Positions 8,258 through 16,957 of a stretch of 47,694 bases of DNA are shown piece by piece (position 1 is the stretch's first letter; the number at the start of each line of letters is the position of its first letter). This DNA is from an uncultured Collinsella sp. Lineage in GTDB: Bacteria; Actinomycetota; Coriobacteriia; Coriobacteriales; Coriobacteriaceae. The translations under genes and the position numbers were made by a program. The stretch is taken from NCBI GenBank assembly GCA_958451615.1, contig CAUDQR010000018.1:1-47694 (forward strand), read 5' to 3'. The notes beneath the pieces are model-generated. The model was not told where the DNA came from. It did no database searches and saw only the letters and a list, made by a program, of their open reading frames with translations.

Positions 8258-9589
8258 ATGAAGTACTTTGGCACCGACGGCTTTCGCGGTGAGGCTAACG
8301 TTGGGCTGACGGTAGAGCACGCTTATAAGATTGGCCGTTTTGTGGGCTGGTATTACGGCGCCAACCGCGAGCGCAAGGCGCGTGTCATCGTGGGTAAGGA
8401 CACGCGTCGCTCGAGTTATATGTTCGAGGCAGCGCTAGTGAGCGGCCTGGTCGCGAGCGGTGCGGATGCCTATATGCTGCACGTGATCCCCACGCCGGGC
8501 GTAGCGCATCAGACCGTGGAAGGCTGCTTCGATTGCGGCATCATGATCAGCGCGAGCCACAACCCGTTTTGCGATAACGGCATTAAGCTCGTCAACAGCG
8601 ACGGCTTTAAGATGGACGAGGACGTGCTGGAGCTCATCGAGGACTATATCGATGGCAAGAGCGAGGTGCCGCTGGCAACGGGCAATCACATCGGCGCCAC
8701 GGTGGACTACATGCAGGGCCGCAACCGCTACATTGCTTCGCTCATCGCCAGCGCGAACTTTTCGCTGCAGGGCGTCAAGATCGGTATTGACTGCGCCAAC
8801 GGCTCGGCTTCCTCGGTGGCCAAGCCGGTGTTCGACGCACTGGGTGCCGACGTGCGCGTGATCAACGCCGCGCCCGATGGCTTTAACATCAACGTCGACT
8901 GCGGCTCCACGCATATGGAGCGCCTGCAGCGCCACGTGGTGGAGCGGGGGCTGGACGTGGGTTTTGCCTACGATGGTGATGCCGATCGCTGCTTGGCCGT
9001 GGACGAGCGCGGTCGCGTGGTAGACGGCGACCAGATCCTGTACGTGTGCGGCGTGTATCTGAACAAGCACGGTCGCCTTTCGGGCGGTACCGTGGTGCCG
9101 ACGATCGCCAGCAACTTTGGCCTGGTCAAGTCGCTGGAGCTTGCCGGTCTGAGCGCCGTGACCAGCGGCGTGGGCGACCGTCACGTGTATGCCAAGATGC
9201 GCGAGGGCGGCTACAGCCTGGGTGGCGAGCAGACGGGCCATACGATCTTTGGCGATATCGAGCGCACGGGCGACGGCATTATGACCTCGCTGCGCGTGAT
9301 GGAAGTGATTCGTGCCGAGCGCGAGACGCTCTCGCAGATCACGGCTCCGTGCAAGCTGCTGCCGCAGGCGCAGGTGGCCGTGCACGTGGCGGACAAGGAC
9401 GCCGCGCTCGAGAACATGGGCGTGCAGAACGCCATCGCCGAGGCCGAGGCCGCGCTGGCAGGCGAGGGCCGCGTACTGGTGCGCAAGAGCGGAACCGAGT
9501 CGGTGATCCGCGTTTTGGCCGAAGCCCCCGACCAAGCCGCCGCCGACGCCGCCATGAAGCGCATCGCCAACGCGCTCGAGGCTCTGTAG
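8258..9589 (+). CDS. glmM: Phosphoglucosamine mutase
   Basis: 443 aa, normal length. Converts glucosamine-6-phosphate to glucosamine-1-phosphate for UDP-GlcNAc and hence peptidoglycan synthesis; cytoplasmic. Signatures: N-terminal KYFGTDGFRGEAN, the phosphoserine loop ISASHNP with the catalytic serine at residue 100, metal loop AYDGDADRC, sugar-binding GEQTGH and phosphate-binding RKSGTESVIRV near the C terminus. It starts 3 nt after the DUF4012 gene (AGGATAAG near the start), so translation is probably linked. A perfect hairpin overlaps its stop codon. Confidence 0.97.
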   Translation: MKYFGTDGFRGEANVGLTVEHAYKIGRFVGWYYGANRERKARVIVGKDTRRSSYMFEAALVSGLVASGADAYMLHVIPTPGVAHQTVEGCFDCGIMISASHNPFCDNGIKLVNSDGFKMDEDVLELIEDYIDGKSEVPLATGNHIGATVDYMQGRNRYIASLIASANFSLQGVKIGIDCANGSASSVAKPVFDALGADVRVINAAPDGFNINVDCGSTHMERLQRHVVERGLDVGFAYDGDADRCLAVDERGRVVDGDQILYVCGVYLNKHGRLSGGTVVPTIASNFGLVKSLELAGLSAVTSGVGDRHVYAKMREGGYSLGGEQTGHTIFGDIERTGDGIMTSLRVMEVIRAERETLSQITAPCKLLPQAQVAVHVADKDAALENMGVQNAIAEAEAALAGEGRVLVRKSGTESVIRVLAEAPDQAAADAAMKRIANALEAL

Positions 9590-9616
9590 TTACGCGGTTT
9601 TACCAAACCGCGTAAC
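9589..9616 (+). terminator. 12-bp perfect hairpin overlapping the glmM stop
   Basis: GTTACGCGGTTT (9589-9600) pairs perfectly with AAACCGCGTAAC (9605-9616) around a TACC loop. The first base is the last base of the glmM TAG. No U-run follows, so termination may be incomplete. Confidence 0.5.
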
Positions 9617-9791
9617 TGCTCGACGCTGCAAACGGCCCCAAGCGGCAATCTGACGTTCAATTTCAAGGGCGCGACCAGAAGGCCAGCGCCCTTTCATTTC
9701 ACGTCACCTTGCTCGCTTAGGGTCGTTTTCGCTGACGTTGCCAAGACATTAGCGTCAACGAACTAGTCATTGGGCACCTAGTTATTGGATG

Positions 9792-9833
9792 AAAAAAGGG
9801 GACGCTGCGGATTGATCCCGCGGCGCCCCCTTT
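9792..9833 (-). terminator. Terminator of the M32 carboxypeptidase gene
   Basis: On the minus strand a GC-rich imperfect stem (AAAGGGGGCGCCGCGG with CCGCAGCGTCCCCTTT) ends in a run of six T. It lies 22 nt beyond the gene's stop. Confidence 0.8.
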
Positions 9834-9855
9834 GCGTCGGTGTGTCGGTTATGCC

Positions 9856-11430
9856 TTACAACTCGTACAGCGTGGTGAACTTGTCCTGCAGGTAGCTGCA
9901 GTAGTAGCGGGCGTCAAAGGCCATGCCGCAGGCGCCCTTGATGAGTTCCGGCGCGTCTTTGGCGCGGCCCCACTGCCAAATGTGCTCGCCCAGCCAGGCG
10001 CGGACGGGCGCCAGATCGCCGCTCGCGCAGGCGCCATTGAGGTCGACACCGTCGCGGCACATGGCCGGCACAAACATGGCGTCGTAGGCGCTGCCCAACG
10101 CATACGTGGGGAAGTAGCCAAACGATCCGCCGCTCCAGTGCGTATCCTGCAGACAGCCGCGCGTGTCGTCGGGAACGGGAATGCCCAGGTACTCGTCCAT
10201 TAAGCGGTTCCAAAGCGCAGGGATGTCCTTGGCCGTGGCCTCGCCGGCAAACAGCATGCGCTCGATCTGGTAGCGCACCATAATATGCAGCGGGTAGGTG
10301 AGCTCGTCCGCCTCGGTGCGGATCAGCGACGGCTGCGCGATGTTCACGGCGCGGTAGAGCGTATCCTCGTCCACGCTACCGTAGACCTCGGGCACGTGGC
10401 GGCGCAGCACTTCGAGCAGCGGTCCCATAAAGGCGCGGCTGCGGCCCACGGTGTTCTCAAAGAAGCGGCTCTGGCTCTCGTGGATGCCCATGGAGGTGCC
10501 GCCCTCCAGGCAGGTGCGCGCGTAGGCGGGGTTCACGCCCAGCTCGTACATGGTGTGACCGGCCTCGTGGATGATGCTGTAGACGTTGGAGATGCAGTCG
10601 TCCTCGTAGATGTGCGTCGCGATGCGCGCGTCACCCACGGAAAAGCCCTCGCTAAACGGGTGCTCGGTAAAGGCAAGCGTGGAGTCGTCCAGGTCCAGGC
10701 CGACAAGCTTCATAAGGTCGAAGCTCATGGCACGCTGGGCGGCCTCTGGCACGTGGGCGTGCAAAAAGTCGGCAGCCGGCTGCTGGCCGCGCTCGCCGAT
10801 GGCGTGCACGAGCGGCACGACCGTCGCCTTGACCTCATCGCAAAACGCGTCGAAGCTCTTGGCGGAAAGGCCGCGCTCGTACTGGTCGAGCCAAACATCG
10901 TATGGGTCGCGCTTGGGGTCCATGAGCTCGGCCTGATGCTTAAGTTGGGCGACGATTCTATCCACATAGGGCTCAAAGCTCGCCCAGTCATTGGCCGTCT
11001 TGGCCTTGTGCCACACGGCGTCGGCCTCGCAGGTGAGCCTGGTCCAGGCCTCGGCTTCCTCGGTGGGGATGACGCTTGCCTCGCGCTGGTCGCGGCCGAG
11101 TACGCGAATCTCGTCGAGCAGCTGCGGGTCGTCGATCTTGCCGCCCGCGACGGTCTCTCGTGCCAGCGAGCGCACAAGTTCGACAGACTTTTTGCTGGTC
11201 AGCAGCTTGTGATGCTCGCCAGCAAGGGTGCCCATAGCATCGGCGCGGGCCGCGGCGCCGTTGGCGGGAGCAATGGTCGCGCCGTCAAACTCGGCAATCT
11301 TGAGCAGGTACTCGCGAGTCCACAGCTTGCCCTCGAGCTTACGGAATTTTTTGACAGCCTTATCGACCTTCATGCCTTTGGGCGTCTTATCCGCTGCGGG
11401 CTTGGCCATCTTATCCTTGTTCTTTCCCAT
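9856..11430 (-). CDS. Carboxypeptidase M32 (Taq family) metallopeptidase
   Basis: 524 aa zinc carboxypeptidase, cytoplasmic, releasing C-terminal amino acids from peptides. HEAGH at about residues 288-292 is the HEXXH zinc site of family M32; downstream HESQSRFFEN supplies the third ligand region, and RTEADELTYPLHIMVRYQIE is the conserved M32 substrate block. Length fits the family; the ~35-residue Lys-rich N terminus is a small extension. The start at 11430 has AAGGAT 9 nt upstream. Monocistronic with its own terminator, and divergent from the pheST leader. Confidence 0.93.
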   Translation of the reverse strand: MGKNKDKMAKPAADKTPKGMKVDKAVKKFRKLEGKLWTREYLLKIAEFDGATIAPANGAAARADAMGTLAGEHHKLLTSKKSVELVRSLARETVAGGKIDDPQLLDEIRVLGRDQREASVIPTEEAEAWTRLTCEADAVWHKAKTANDWASFEPYVDRIVAQLKHQAELMDPKRDPYDVWLDQYERGLSAKSFDAFCDEVKATVVPLVHAIGERGQQPAADFLHAHVPEAAQRAMSFDLMKLVGLDLDDSTLAFTEHPFSEGFSVGDARIATHIYEDDCISNVYSIIHEAGHTMYELGVNPAYARTCLEGGTSMGIHESQSRFFENTVGRSRAFMGPLLEVLRRHVPEVYGSVDEDTLYRAVNIAQPSLIRTEADELTYPLHIMVRYQIERMLFAGEATAKDIPALWNRLMDEYLGIPVPDDTRGCLQDTHWSGGSFGYFPTYALGSAYDAMFVPAMCRDGVDLNGACASGDLAPVRAWLGEHIWQWGRAKDAPELIKGACGMAFDARYYCSYLQDKFTTLYEL

Positions 11431-11560
11431 ACCTATATCCTTGATCTCGCAGACCGGACGCCACGGGTGGGCGTACGGCCAGTTTGCACAGCTACCTACC
11501 TTGTACCCAGTGCGAACAAAACGGAACGCGGCGATATGCTCGCAGAATGTGTTATCCTAT

Positions 11561-11850
11561 AGCCCAATGCGTTGACGGAGAGGGTTTTGCCCGCCGCGTC
11601 GCCGGCAAGAGAGGGAAGGTCATGGGCTGCAAGCCTTCCTGCGGTGGCAAGGGCCAAGCGTTCACTCCCGAGCAGCGACCTCAACGGGCGCGCGGCTAGC
11701 GGCGGCGAAGCCCCAGTAGGGAAGCCGTGAGCCTCGCGATAAGGGGTGCAGAGTGGGCACGGCGGGCCAGACATCCGCTGGGTCAAACAAGGTGGTACCG
11801 CGGAATTCAACCGTCCTTGGGCAATGCACATGCCCGAGGACGGTTTTTTG
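11561..11850 (+). ncRNA. T-box leader of pheST (phenylalanine-tRNA sensing)
   Basis: The T-box sequence AGGTGGTACCGCGG (11791-11804) is followed by a strong terminator: CCGTCCTTGGGC (11812-11823) pairs with GCCCGAGGACGG (11833-11844), then six T. Upstream is a ~200-nt structured leader as expected for Stem I. TTC at 11661-11663 is my candidate specifier codon (inference; it fits Phe). Uncharged tRNA-Phe would pair with the T-box and prevent termination. The 5' end is approximate; a possible -10 TATCCT lies at 11553-11558. Confidence 0.9.
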
Positions 11851-11934
11851 TTACCGAACCGGGCCGCGCATCCGCAGCATCGGGCGGCGTCAGCCGTCCC
11901 GGAGCGCGGATGCGCGAGAGACGAAAGGGAAGAC

Positions 11935-13011
11935 ATGAGTCTGATTGATGATCTGGTCAAACTCGAGGAAGAGGCCAAGGAGCTCGTCGCAGGCGCCGAC
12001 GACGCAGCCAAGCTCGAGGCTGCGCGCGTTGAGCTGCTCGGCCGCAAGGGCCGCATCACCGGCCTGATGCGCATGATGGGCAAGCTCGCCCCCGAGGATC
12101 GTCCCGTGATGGGCAAGCGAGCCAACGAGATGCGCCAGCTGATTGAGGGCATGCTCGACGAGCGCAACACCGAGATGAAGGCCGCCGCCCTCAAGCGCGC
12201 ACTGGAGCACGACGCCGTCGACATCACGCTGCCGGGCATCCGTCCGCAGATCGGCCACCAGCACCTGATCAAGCAGATTATCGAGGAGGCCGAGGACATC
12301 TTTTGCGGCATCGGCTACACCGTCGAGTCCGGTCCCATGGTCGACACCTCCTACTACAACTTCACCGCGCTCAACGCCCCCATGGATCACCCGAGCCGCT
12401 CGGCCCGCGATACCTTCTACGTGGTCGACAATAACCCCGGCAGCGTCGCGCACCCCGAGGCCCACGCCCACGGCGAGTCCGACGTGCTGCTGCGCACCCA
12501 GACCTCGGGCGTGCAGATCCACACCATGGAGTCGCAAAAGCCGCCCATCTACATGATTTGCCCGGGCACCGTCTACCGTCCCGACACGGCCGATGCCTGC
12601 CACCTTCCGCAGTTCAACCAGATCGAGGGTCTGGTCGTCGACGAGGGCATTACCTTTGGCGACCTTAAGGGCACGCTCGACTACTTTGTTAAGTGCATGT
12701 TTGGCGAGGACCGCAAGACGCGCTATCGCCCGCACTTCTTCCCCTTCACCGAGCCCAGCTGCGAGGTGGACGTGAGCTGCCACGTGTGCGGCGGCAAGGG
12801 CTGCAACTTCTGCAAGCACAGCGGCTGGATCGAGATTCTGGGCTGCGGCATGGTCGACCCCAACGTCCTGATCAACTGCGGCATCGATCCCGAGAAGTAC
12901 ACCGGCTTCGCCTTTGGCATTGGCGCCGAGCGCGTCGCGGCCCTGCGCTACGACCTGCCGGACCTGCGAACGCTCATGACGGGCGATATGCGCTTCTTAA
13001 ATCAGTTCTAG
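11935..13011 (+). CDS. pheS: Phenylalanyl-tRNA synthetase alpha subunit
   Basis: 358 aa catalytic subunit of the alpha2beta2 enzyme that charges tRNA-Phe. The N-terminal coiled coil is followed by the class II catalytic core: motif 1 near GPMVDTSYYNFTALNAPMDHP, motif 2 near TVYRPDTADACHLPQFNQIEG, motif 3 GFAFGIGAERVAALRY. The cysteine-rich stretch CHVCGGKGCNFCKHSGWIE is typical of bacterial PheS. The start is ATG 11935, with AAAGGGA about 6 nt upstream; the frame is open further upstream through the T-box, which is not coding. Controlled by the T-box just before it. Confidence 0.97.
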   Translation: MSLIDDLVKLEEEAKELVAGADDAAKLEAARVELLGRKGRITGLMRMMGKLAPEDRPVMGKRANEMRQLIEGMLDERNTEMKAAALKRALEHDAVDITLPGIRPQIGHQHLIKQIIEEAEDIFCGIGYTVESGPMVDTSYYNFTALNAPMDHPSRSARDTFYVVDNNPGSVAHPEAHAHGESDVLLRTQTSGVQIHTMESQKPPIYMICPGTVYRPDTADACHLPQFNQIEGLVVDEGITFGDLKGTLDYFVKCMFGEDRKTRYRPHFFPFTEPSCEVDVSCHVCGGKGCNFCKHSGWIEILGCGMVDPNVLINCGIDPEKYTGFAFGIGAERVAALRYDLPDLRTLMTGDMRFLNQF

Positions 13012-13025
13012 GCCCGGCGGCTTTC

Positions 13026-13110
13026 CCAAGCACCGCACCTTGCCTTTCAATCATCGGTTGCGTACCTAAGTACGCGGCCCTCCTCTTTCAAGGCAATCTG
13101 CGGCACTTGG
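13026..13110. repeat. Imperfect inverted-repeat element between pheS and pheT
   Basis: Arms 13026-13046 and 13090-13110 match at 17 of 21 positions in inverted orientation (hand count). A perfect inner palindrome GCGTAC-CTAA-GTACGC lies at the centre (13060-13075). The 161-bp gap between two genes normally co-transcribed suggests an inserted REP- or MITE-like element. Confidence 0.55.
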
Positions 13111-13172
13111 AAAACCCGTCTCCGTTGCAGTTTTTTGGCTCAAAGCCGCATTTATGAAAGGAGACCAGTTAG

Positions 13173-15626
13173 ATGCGCGTTTCTTACGACTGGCTCAAGA
13201 CCATGATCGATATTCCGGAGGATCCCAAGACCCTTTCGGACGAATATATCCGTACCGGCACCGAGGTCGAGGCGATCGACACCGTGGGTGAGTCTTTCGA
13301 CCACGTGGTGACCGCCAAGGTGCTCACCAAGACCCCTCACCCCGATAGCGACCACATGTATGTGTGCTCGGTCGACGTGGGCGACAAGAACCTCGACGCC
13401 GACGGCAACCCCGCTCCGCTGCAGATCGTCTGCGGCGCGCAGAACTTCGAGGCCGGCGATCACATCGTCACGGCCATGATCGGCGCTGTCCTGCCCGGCG
13501 ACGTCAAGATCAAGAAGAGCAAGCTTCGCGGCGTCGTGTCCATGGGCATGAACTGCTCCGCGCGCGAGCTCGGCCTGGGCGGCGACCACTCCGGCATCAT
13601 GATTCTGCCCGAGGACACGCCCTGCGGCATGCCGTTTGCCGAGTATGTGGGCTCGAGCGATACCGTGCTCGACTGCGAGATCACGCCCAACCGCCCCGAC
13701 TGCCTGTCCATGATCGGCATGGCCCGCGAGACCGGTGCCATCTTCGACCGCGATTTCCACGTTGAGCTGCCCGCCATCAAGGTCGAGACCGGCCGCGCGA
13801 CCGACGACGAGCTTTCGGTCGAGATCGCCGACGAGGGCCTGTGCGACCGCTACGTTGCCCGCATCGTGCGCAACGTCAAGGTCGGCCCGTCGCCCGACTG
13901 GATGGTCAAGCGCCTCAACGCCCTGGGCGTGCGCCCGCACAACAACATCGTCGACATCACCAACTACGTGATGATGCTCACCGGCCAGCCGCTGCACGCC
14001 TTTGACCTGGACACCTTTGCCGAGCGCGATGGCCACCGTCGCGTGGTGGTTCGCGCCGCCCAGCAGGACGAGAAGTTCACGACGCTCGATGGCGAGGAGC
14101 GTGTGCTCGACGCCGGCATGGGCCTCATCACCGACGGCGAGCGTCCCGTGGCGCTGGCCGGTGTCATGGGCGGCATGGATTCCGAGATCGAGGACGATAC
14201 CGTCGACGTGATGGTCGAGAGCGCTTGCTTCAACGCCGGTCGCACCTCGCACACCAGCCGTGACCTGTCGCTGATCTCCGACGCCTCCATCCGCTTTGAG
14301 CGCCAGGTCGACGAGACCGGCTGCGTGGACGTCGCCAATGTGACGTGCGCGCTTATCGAGGAGATCGCCGGCGGCGAGGTCGCCCCCGGCTATGTGGACG
14401 TGTTCCCCGCGCCCAAAACCATCGACAGCATTAGGCTGCGCCTGGCCCGCGTGCATGCCATCTGCGGTGCCGACATCGAGACCGACTTTATCGAGCGTTC
14501 GCTCACCCGTCTGGGCTGCACCGTCGAGCGCGACGGCGAGGACTTCATGGTCACGCCGCCGAGCTTCCGTCCCGACCTGCCGCGTGAGATCGACCTGATC
14601 GAGGAGGTCCTGCGCCTGTGGGGCATGGGCCGCGTGACGGCGACCATCCCGGCTGCCAAGAACCACATCGGCGGCCTGACCCGCGAGCAGAAGCTCACCC
14701 GCAAGGTCGGCGAGATCCTGCGCGCCTGTGGCCTCAACGAGACCACGACCTTTGGCTTTGCCGCCCCGGGCGACCTGGAGAAGATCGGTATGTCCACCGA
14801 GGGCCGCGGCTGCCCCGTGGTTCTCATGAACCCGCTGGTGGCCGAGCAGACCGAGATGCGCCGCTCGCTGCTGCCGGGTCTGCTGCAGTCTGTGGCCTAC
14901 AACGAGGCCCACGGCACGCCTAACGTGCATCTGTACGAGGTCGGCAGCCTGTTCCACGGTCGCGAGAACGCCAGCCTGCCCAAGGAGACCAAGTCCGTGG
15001 CGGGTGTGCTCTCGGGTCAGTGGAGCGAGCAGTCTTGGAACATGAAGCACCGCAAGCTACGTTTCTTCTTTGGCAAGGGCATTGTCGAGGAGCTGCTCGC
15101 CCAGCTGCGCATCGAGAAGGTCCGCTTCCGTCCCGTCGAGGGCGAGGGCTATGCCTTTTTGCAGCCGGGCCGTGCGGCTGAGGTTCTGTCCGGCGGCACC
15201 GTGCTGGGCTGGGTCGGCGAGATTCACCCCGAGGCGCGCGAGGCTATGGGCATTGACGAGGTTGTCGTTGCCTTTGAGCTCGATCTGGACAAGCTGATCA
15301 AGGGCGCCCGCAATCAGGAGAACTACCGTGAGTTCTCGCAGTACCCGGCCGTTGAGCACGACCTTGCTATCGTGGTCGACAACACTGTGACCTGCGAGGA
15401 TCTTGAGCGTCGTATTACGAGTGCCGGCGGCAAGCTGCTCGAGGGCGTGCGCCTGTTCGATGTCTACCGCGATCCGGTTCGCATCGGCAAGGGCAAGAAG
15501 TCCATGGCCTTCGCACTTACGTATCGCTCTGATGACCACACGCTCACCAGCGAAGAGGTCGAGAAGGCGCACCAGAAGATTGTCACCAAGGTGTGCAAGG
15601 GCGTAAACGGCGAGGTCCGCGGCTAG
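13173..15626 (+). CDS. pheT: Phenylalanyl-tRNA synthetase beta subunit
   Basis: 817 aa, normal length. Domain order fits PheT: N-terminal tRNA-binding (EMAP-like, about 40-155, KVLTKTPHPDSDHM), B3/B4 editing region (about 210-390, ending TSRDLSLISDASIRFERQVD), B5 (DFIERSLTRLGCTVE and PPSFRPDLPREIDLIEEVLRL), catalytic-like core, and a C-terminal anticodon-binding domain (FREFSQYPAVEHDLAIVV region). AAAGGAG lies 10 nt before ATG 13173. Partner of PheS; probably expressed from the same T-box-controlled transcript. Confidence 0.97.
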   Translation: MRVSYDWLKTMIDIPEDPKTLSDEYIRTGTEVEAIDTVGESFDHVVTAKVLTKTPHPDSDHMYVCSVDVGDKNLDADGNPAPLQIVCGAQNFEAGDHIVTAMIGAVLPGDVKIKKSKLRGVVSMGMNCSARELGLGGDHSGIMILPEDTPCGMPFAEYVGSSDTVLDCEITPNRPDCLSMIGMARETGAIFDRDFHVELPAIKVETGRATDDELSVEIADEGLCDRYVARIVRNVKVGPSPDWMVKRLNALGVRPHNNIVDITNYVMMLTGQPLHAFDLDTFAERDGHRRVVVRAAQQDEKFTTLDGEERVLDAGMGLITDGERPVALAGVMGGMDSEIEDDTVDVMVESACFNAGRTSHTSRDLSLISDASIRFERQVDETGCVDVANVTCALIEEIAGGEVAPGYVDVFPAPKTIDSIRLRLARVHAICGADIETDFIERSLTRLGCTVERDGEDFMVTPPSFRPDLPREIDLIEEVLRLWGMGRVTATIPAAKNHIGGLTREQKLTRKVGEILRACGLNETTTFGFAAPGDLEKIGMSTEGRGCPVVLMNPLVAEQTEMRRSLLPGLLQSVAYNEAHGTPNVHLYEVGSLFHGRENASLPKETKSVAGVLSGQWSEQSWNMKHRKLRFFFGKGIVEELLAQLRIEKVRFRPVEGEGYAFLQPGRAAEVLSGGTVLGWVGEIHPEAREAMGIDEVVVAFELDLDKLIKGARNQENYREFSQYPAVEHDLAIVVDNTVTCEDLERRITSAGGKLLEGVRLFDVYRDPVRIGKGKKSMAFALTYRSDDHTLTSEEVEKAHQKIVTKVCKGVNGEVRG

Positions 15627-15750
15627 GATTTGCGATGGGAGTGTAGGGCCTGATGGCGGTTGCTGTGGCCTCTGCGTGACCGCGGTGTTCGGAATAAGGC
15701 ACCGTTGACCCTGCATATATGACACGCGCATTACATAACGGCGTGCTGCT

Positions 15751-15817
15751 TTTGTGGCGGCGCGCCGTTTTGCTATTATAGCCTGCGGCGTGTTACGAAT
15801 CATCTAGCTCGTAACAC
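15751..15817 (+). promoter_or_regulatory. Promoter and NikR-like palindromic operator of the nickel ECF operon
   Basis: A likely -10 TATTAT (15774-15779) lies 17 bp after a weak -35 TTTGTG (15751-15756). Just downstream is a perfect palindrome GTGTTAC (15790-15796), N14, GTAACAC (15811-15817), extended by GA/TC. I recall this half-site and spacing as a NikR motif described in Desulfovibrio-type bacteria; the recall is unverified. Its position over the expected transcription start fits repression. Confidence 0.65.
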
Positions 15818-15874
15818 TGATGAAATGGTTCAAGCGGCGCTGCAATCCCATGTGCCGGCAACCGGGAGGCGTAT

Positions 15875-16957
15875 ATGCACATTCCAGATAACTACCTGTC
15901 CCCGCAGACCGATGCCGTTATGGCGGTGGCGATGGTGCCCGTATGGGTTCACTGCATCAAGAAAGTGCGCGCCACGCTCGATCGCGAGCATATGGCCTTT
16001 CTGGGTATTTGCGCTGCGTTCTCCTTTTTGCTCATGATGTTCAACGTGCCGCTGCCCGGCGGCACCACTGGTCACGCTGTTGGTGGCGCGCTCATCACGC
16101 TGCTGCTGGGCCCCGAGGCTGCTGCCATTGCAGTCTCGGTTGCACTCGCGCTGCAGGCGCTGCTGTTTGGCGACGGCGGCGTTCTGTCGTTTGGCGCCAA
16201 CTGCTTTAACATGGCCTTTGTGCTGCCGTTTGTCGCTGCTATCGTGTTCCGTGCGCTCAACAGCCGTCTGCACGACAAGAGCTGGGGCACCTCGGTTTCT
16301 GCCATCGTGAGCGGTTGGGTCGGCCTGTGCCTGGCGGCCCTGTGCGCGGCAATCGAGTTTGGTATTCAGCCGATGCTCTTCACCAACGCTTCGGGCGCCC
16401 CTCTGTACTGCCCCTTCCCGCTGTCCGTGGCTATTCCGGCCATGTTGATCCCGCATATGCTGGTTGCCGGCGTGATCGAGGGCGTGGCGACGGCCGCCAT
16501 CTACGGCTTCATTAAGAAGACGGCGCCGAGCATTATCGTCGGCCCCGAAGCCGCCGATGGCCAGCTTGCCGCCGATGGTACCGCCAAGAAGACTTCCCTG
16601 ATTCCCACGCTCATTCTGGTCGCCGTGCTTGTCGTGGCTACGCCGCTCGGCTTGCTCGCCACCGGTGACGCCTGGGGTGAGTGGGACGCCGAGGGCGCCG
16701 CGACCGCCGTTCAGGAGGCTGGCGACGACAGCCTGCAGGCTTCGGTCGGCCTCGATACCCCGACCTTTGCCGACGCCCTGCCCACGGGCGATTATCTGCA
16801 GGCCTATTCCGAGGAGCAGGGTCTTGGCTTTGCCGGCCAGGCTGCCATGTATATCCTCTCGGGCGTGATTGGCGTGGCGGTGCTGACCATCGCATTCCGC
16901 CTGGTCTCGCTGACGGTCAAGGAAAGCGGTGCTCATGGCAATAGCCGAGCTGCCTAG
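15875..16957 (+). CDS. nikMN: ECF transporter substrate-specific component, NikMN/CbiM type
   Basis: 360 aa integral membrane protein that captures Ni2+ or Co2+ for an energy-coupling-factor importer. The N terminus MHIPDNYLSP carries the conserved His2 that, with the amino terminus, binds the metal in this family; the first ~220 residues are the CbiM/NikM membrane domain. The C-terminal ~140 residues (WGEWDAEGA to the helix YILSGVIGVAVLTIAF) correspond to the NikN/PDGLE part, so this is a fused NikMN. Nickel is preferred over cobalt because of the fused PDGLE part and the NikR-like operator; this remains an inference. Confidence 0.88.
   Translation: MHIPDNYLSPQTDAVMAVAMVPVWVHCIKKVRATLDREHMAFLGICAAFSFLLMMFNVPLPGGTTGHAVGGALITLLLGPEAAAIAVSVALALQALLFGDGGVLSFGANCFNMAFVLPFVAAIVFRALNSRLHDKSWGTSVSAIVSGWVGLCLAALCAAIEFGIQPMLFTNASGAPLYCPFPLSVAIPAMLIPHMLVAGVIEGVATAAIYGFIKKTAPSIIVGPEAADGQLAADGTAKKTSLIPTLILVAVLVVATPLGLLATGDAWGEWDAEGAATAVQEAGDDSLQASVGLDTPTFADALPTGDYLQAYSEEQGLGFAGQAAMYILSGVIGVAVLTIAFRLVSLTVKESGAHGNSRAA

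Noticed and set aside
11746..11934. Upstream extension of pheS
   Set aside because: The region is the T-box and terminator; the real start at 11935 has a good ribosome binding site.
13152..15050. 632-codon open frame on the minus strand opposite pheT
   Set aside because: It is an antisense shadow of a GC-rich gene: low-complexity His/Val/Gly/Asp-rich translation, no ribosome binding site, and pheT is certain.
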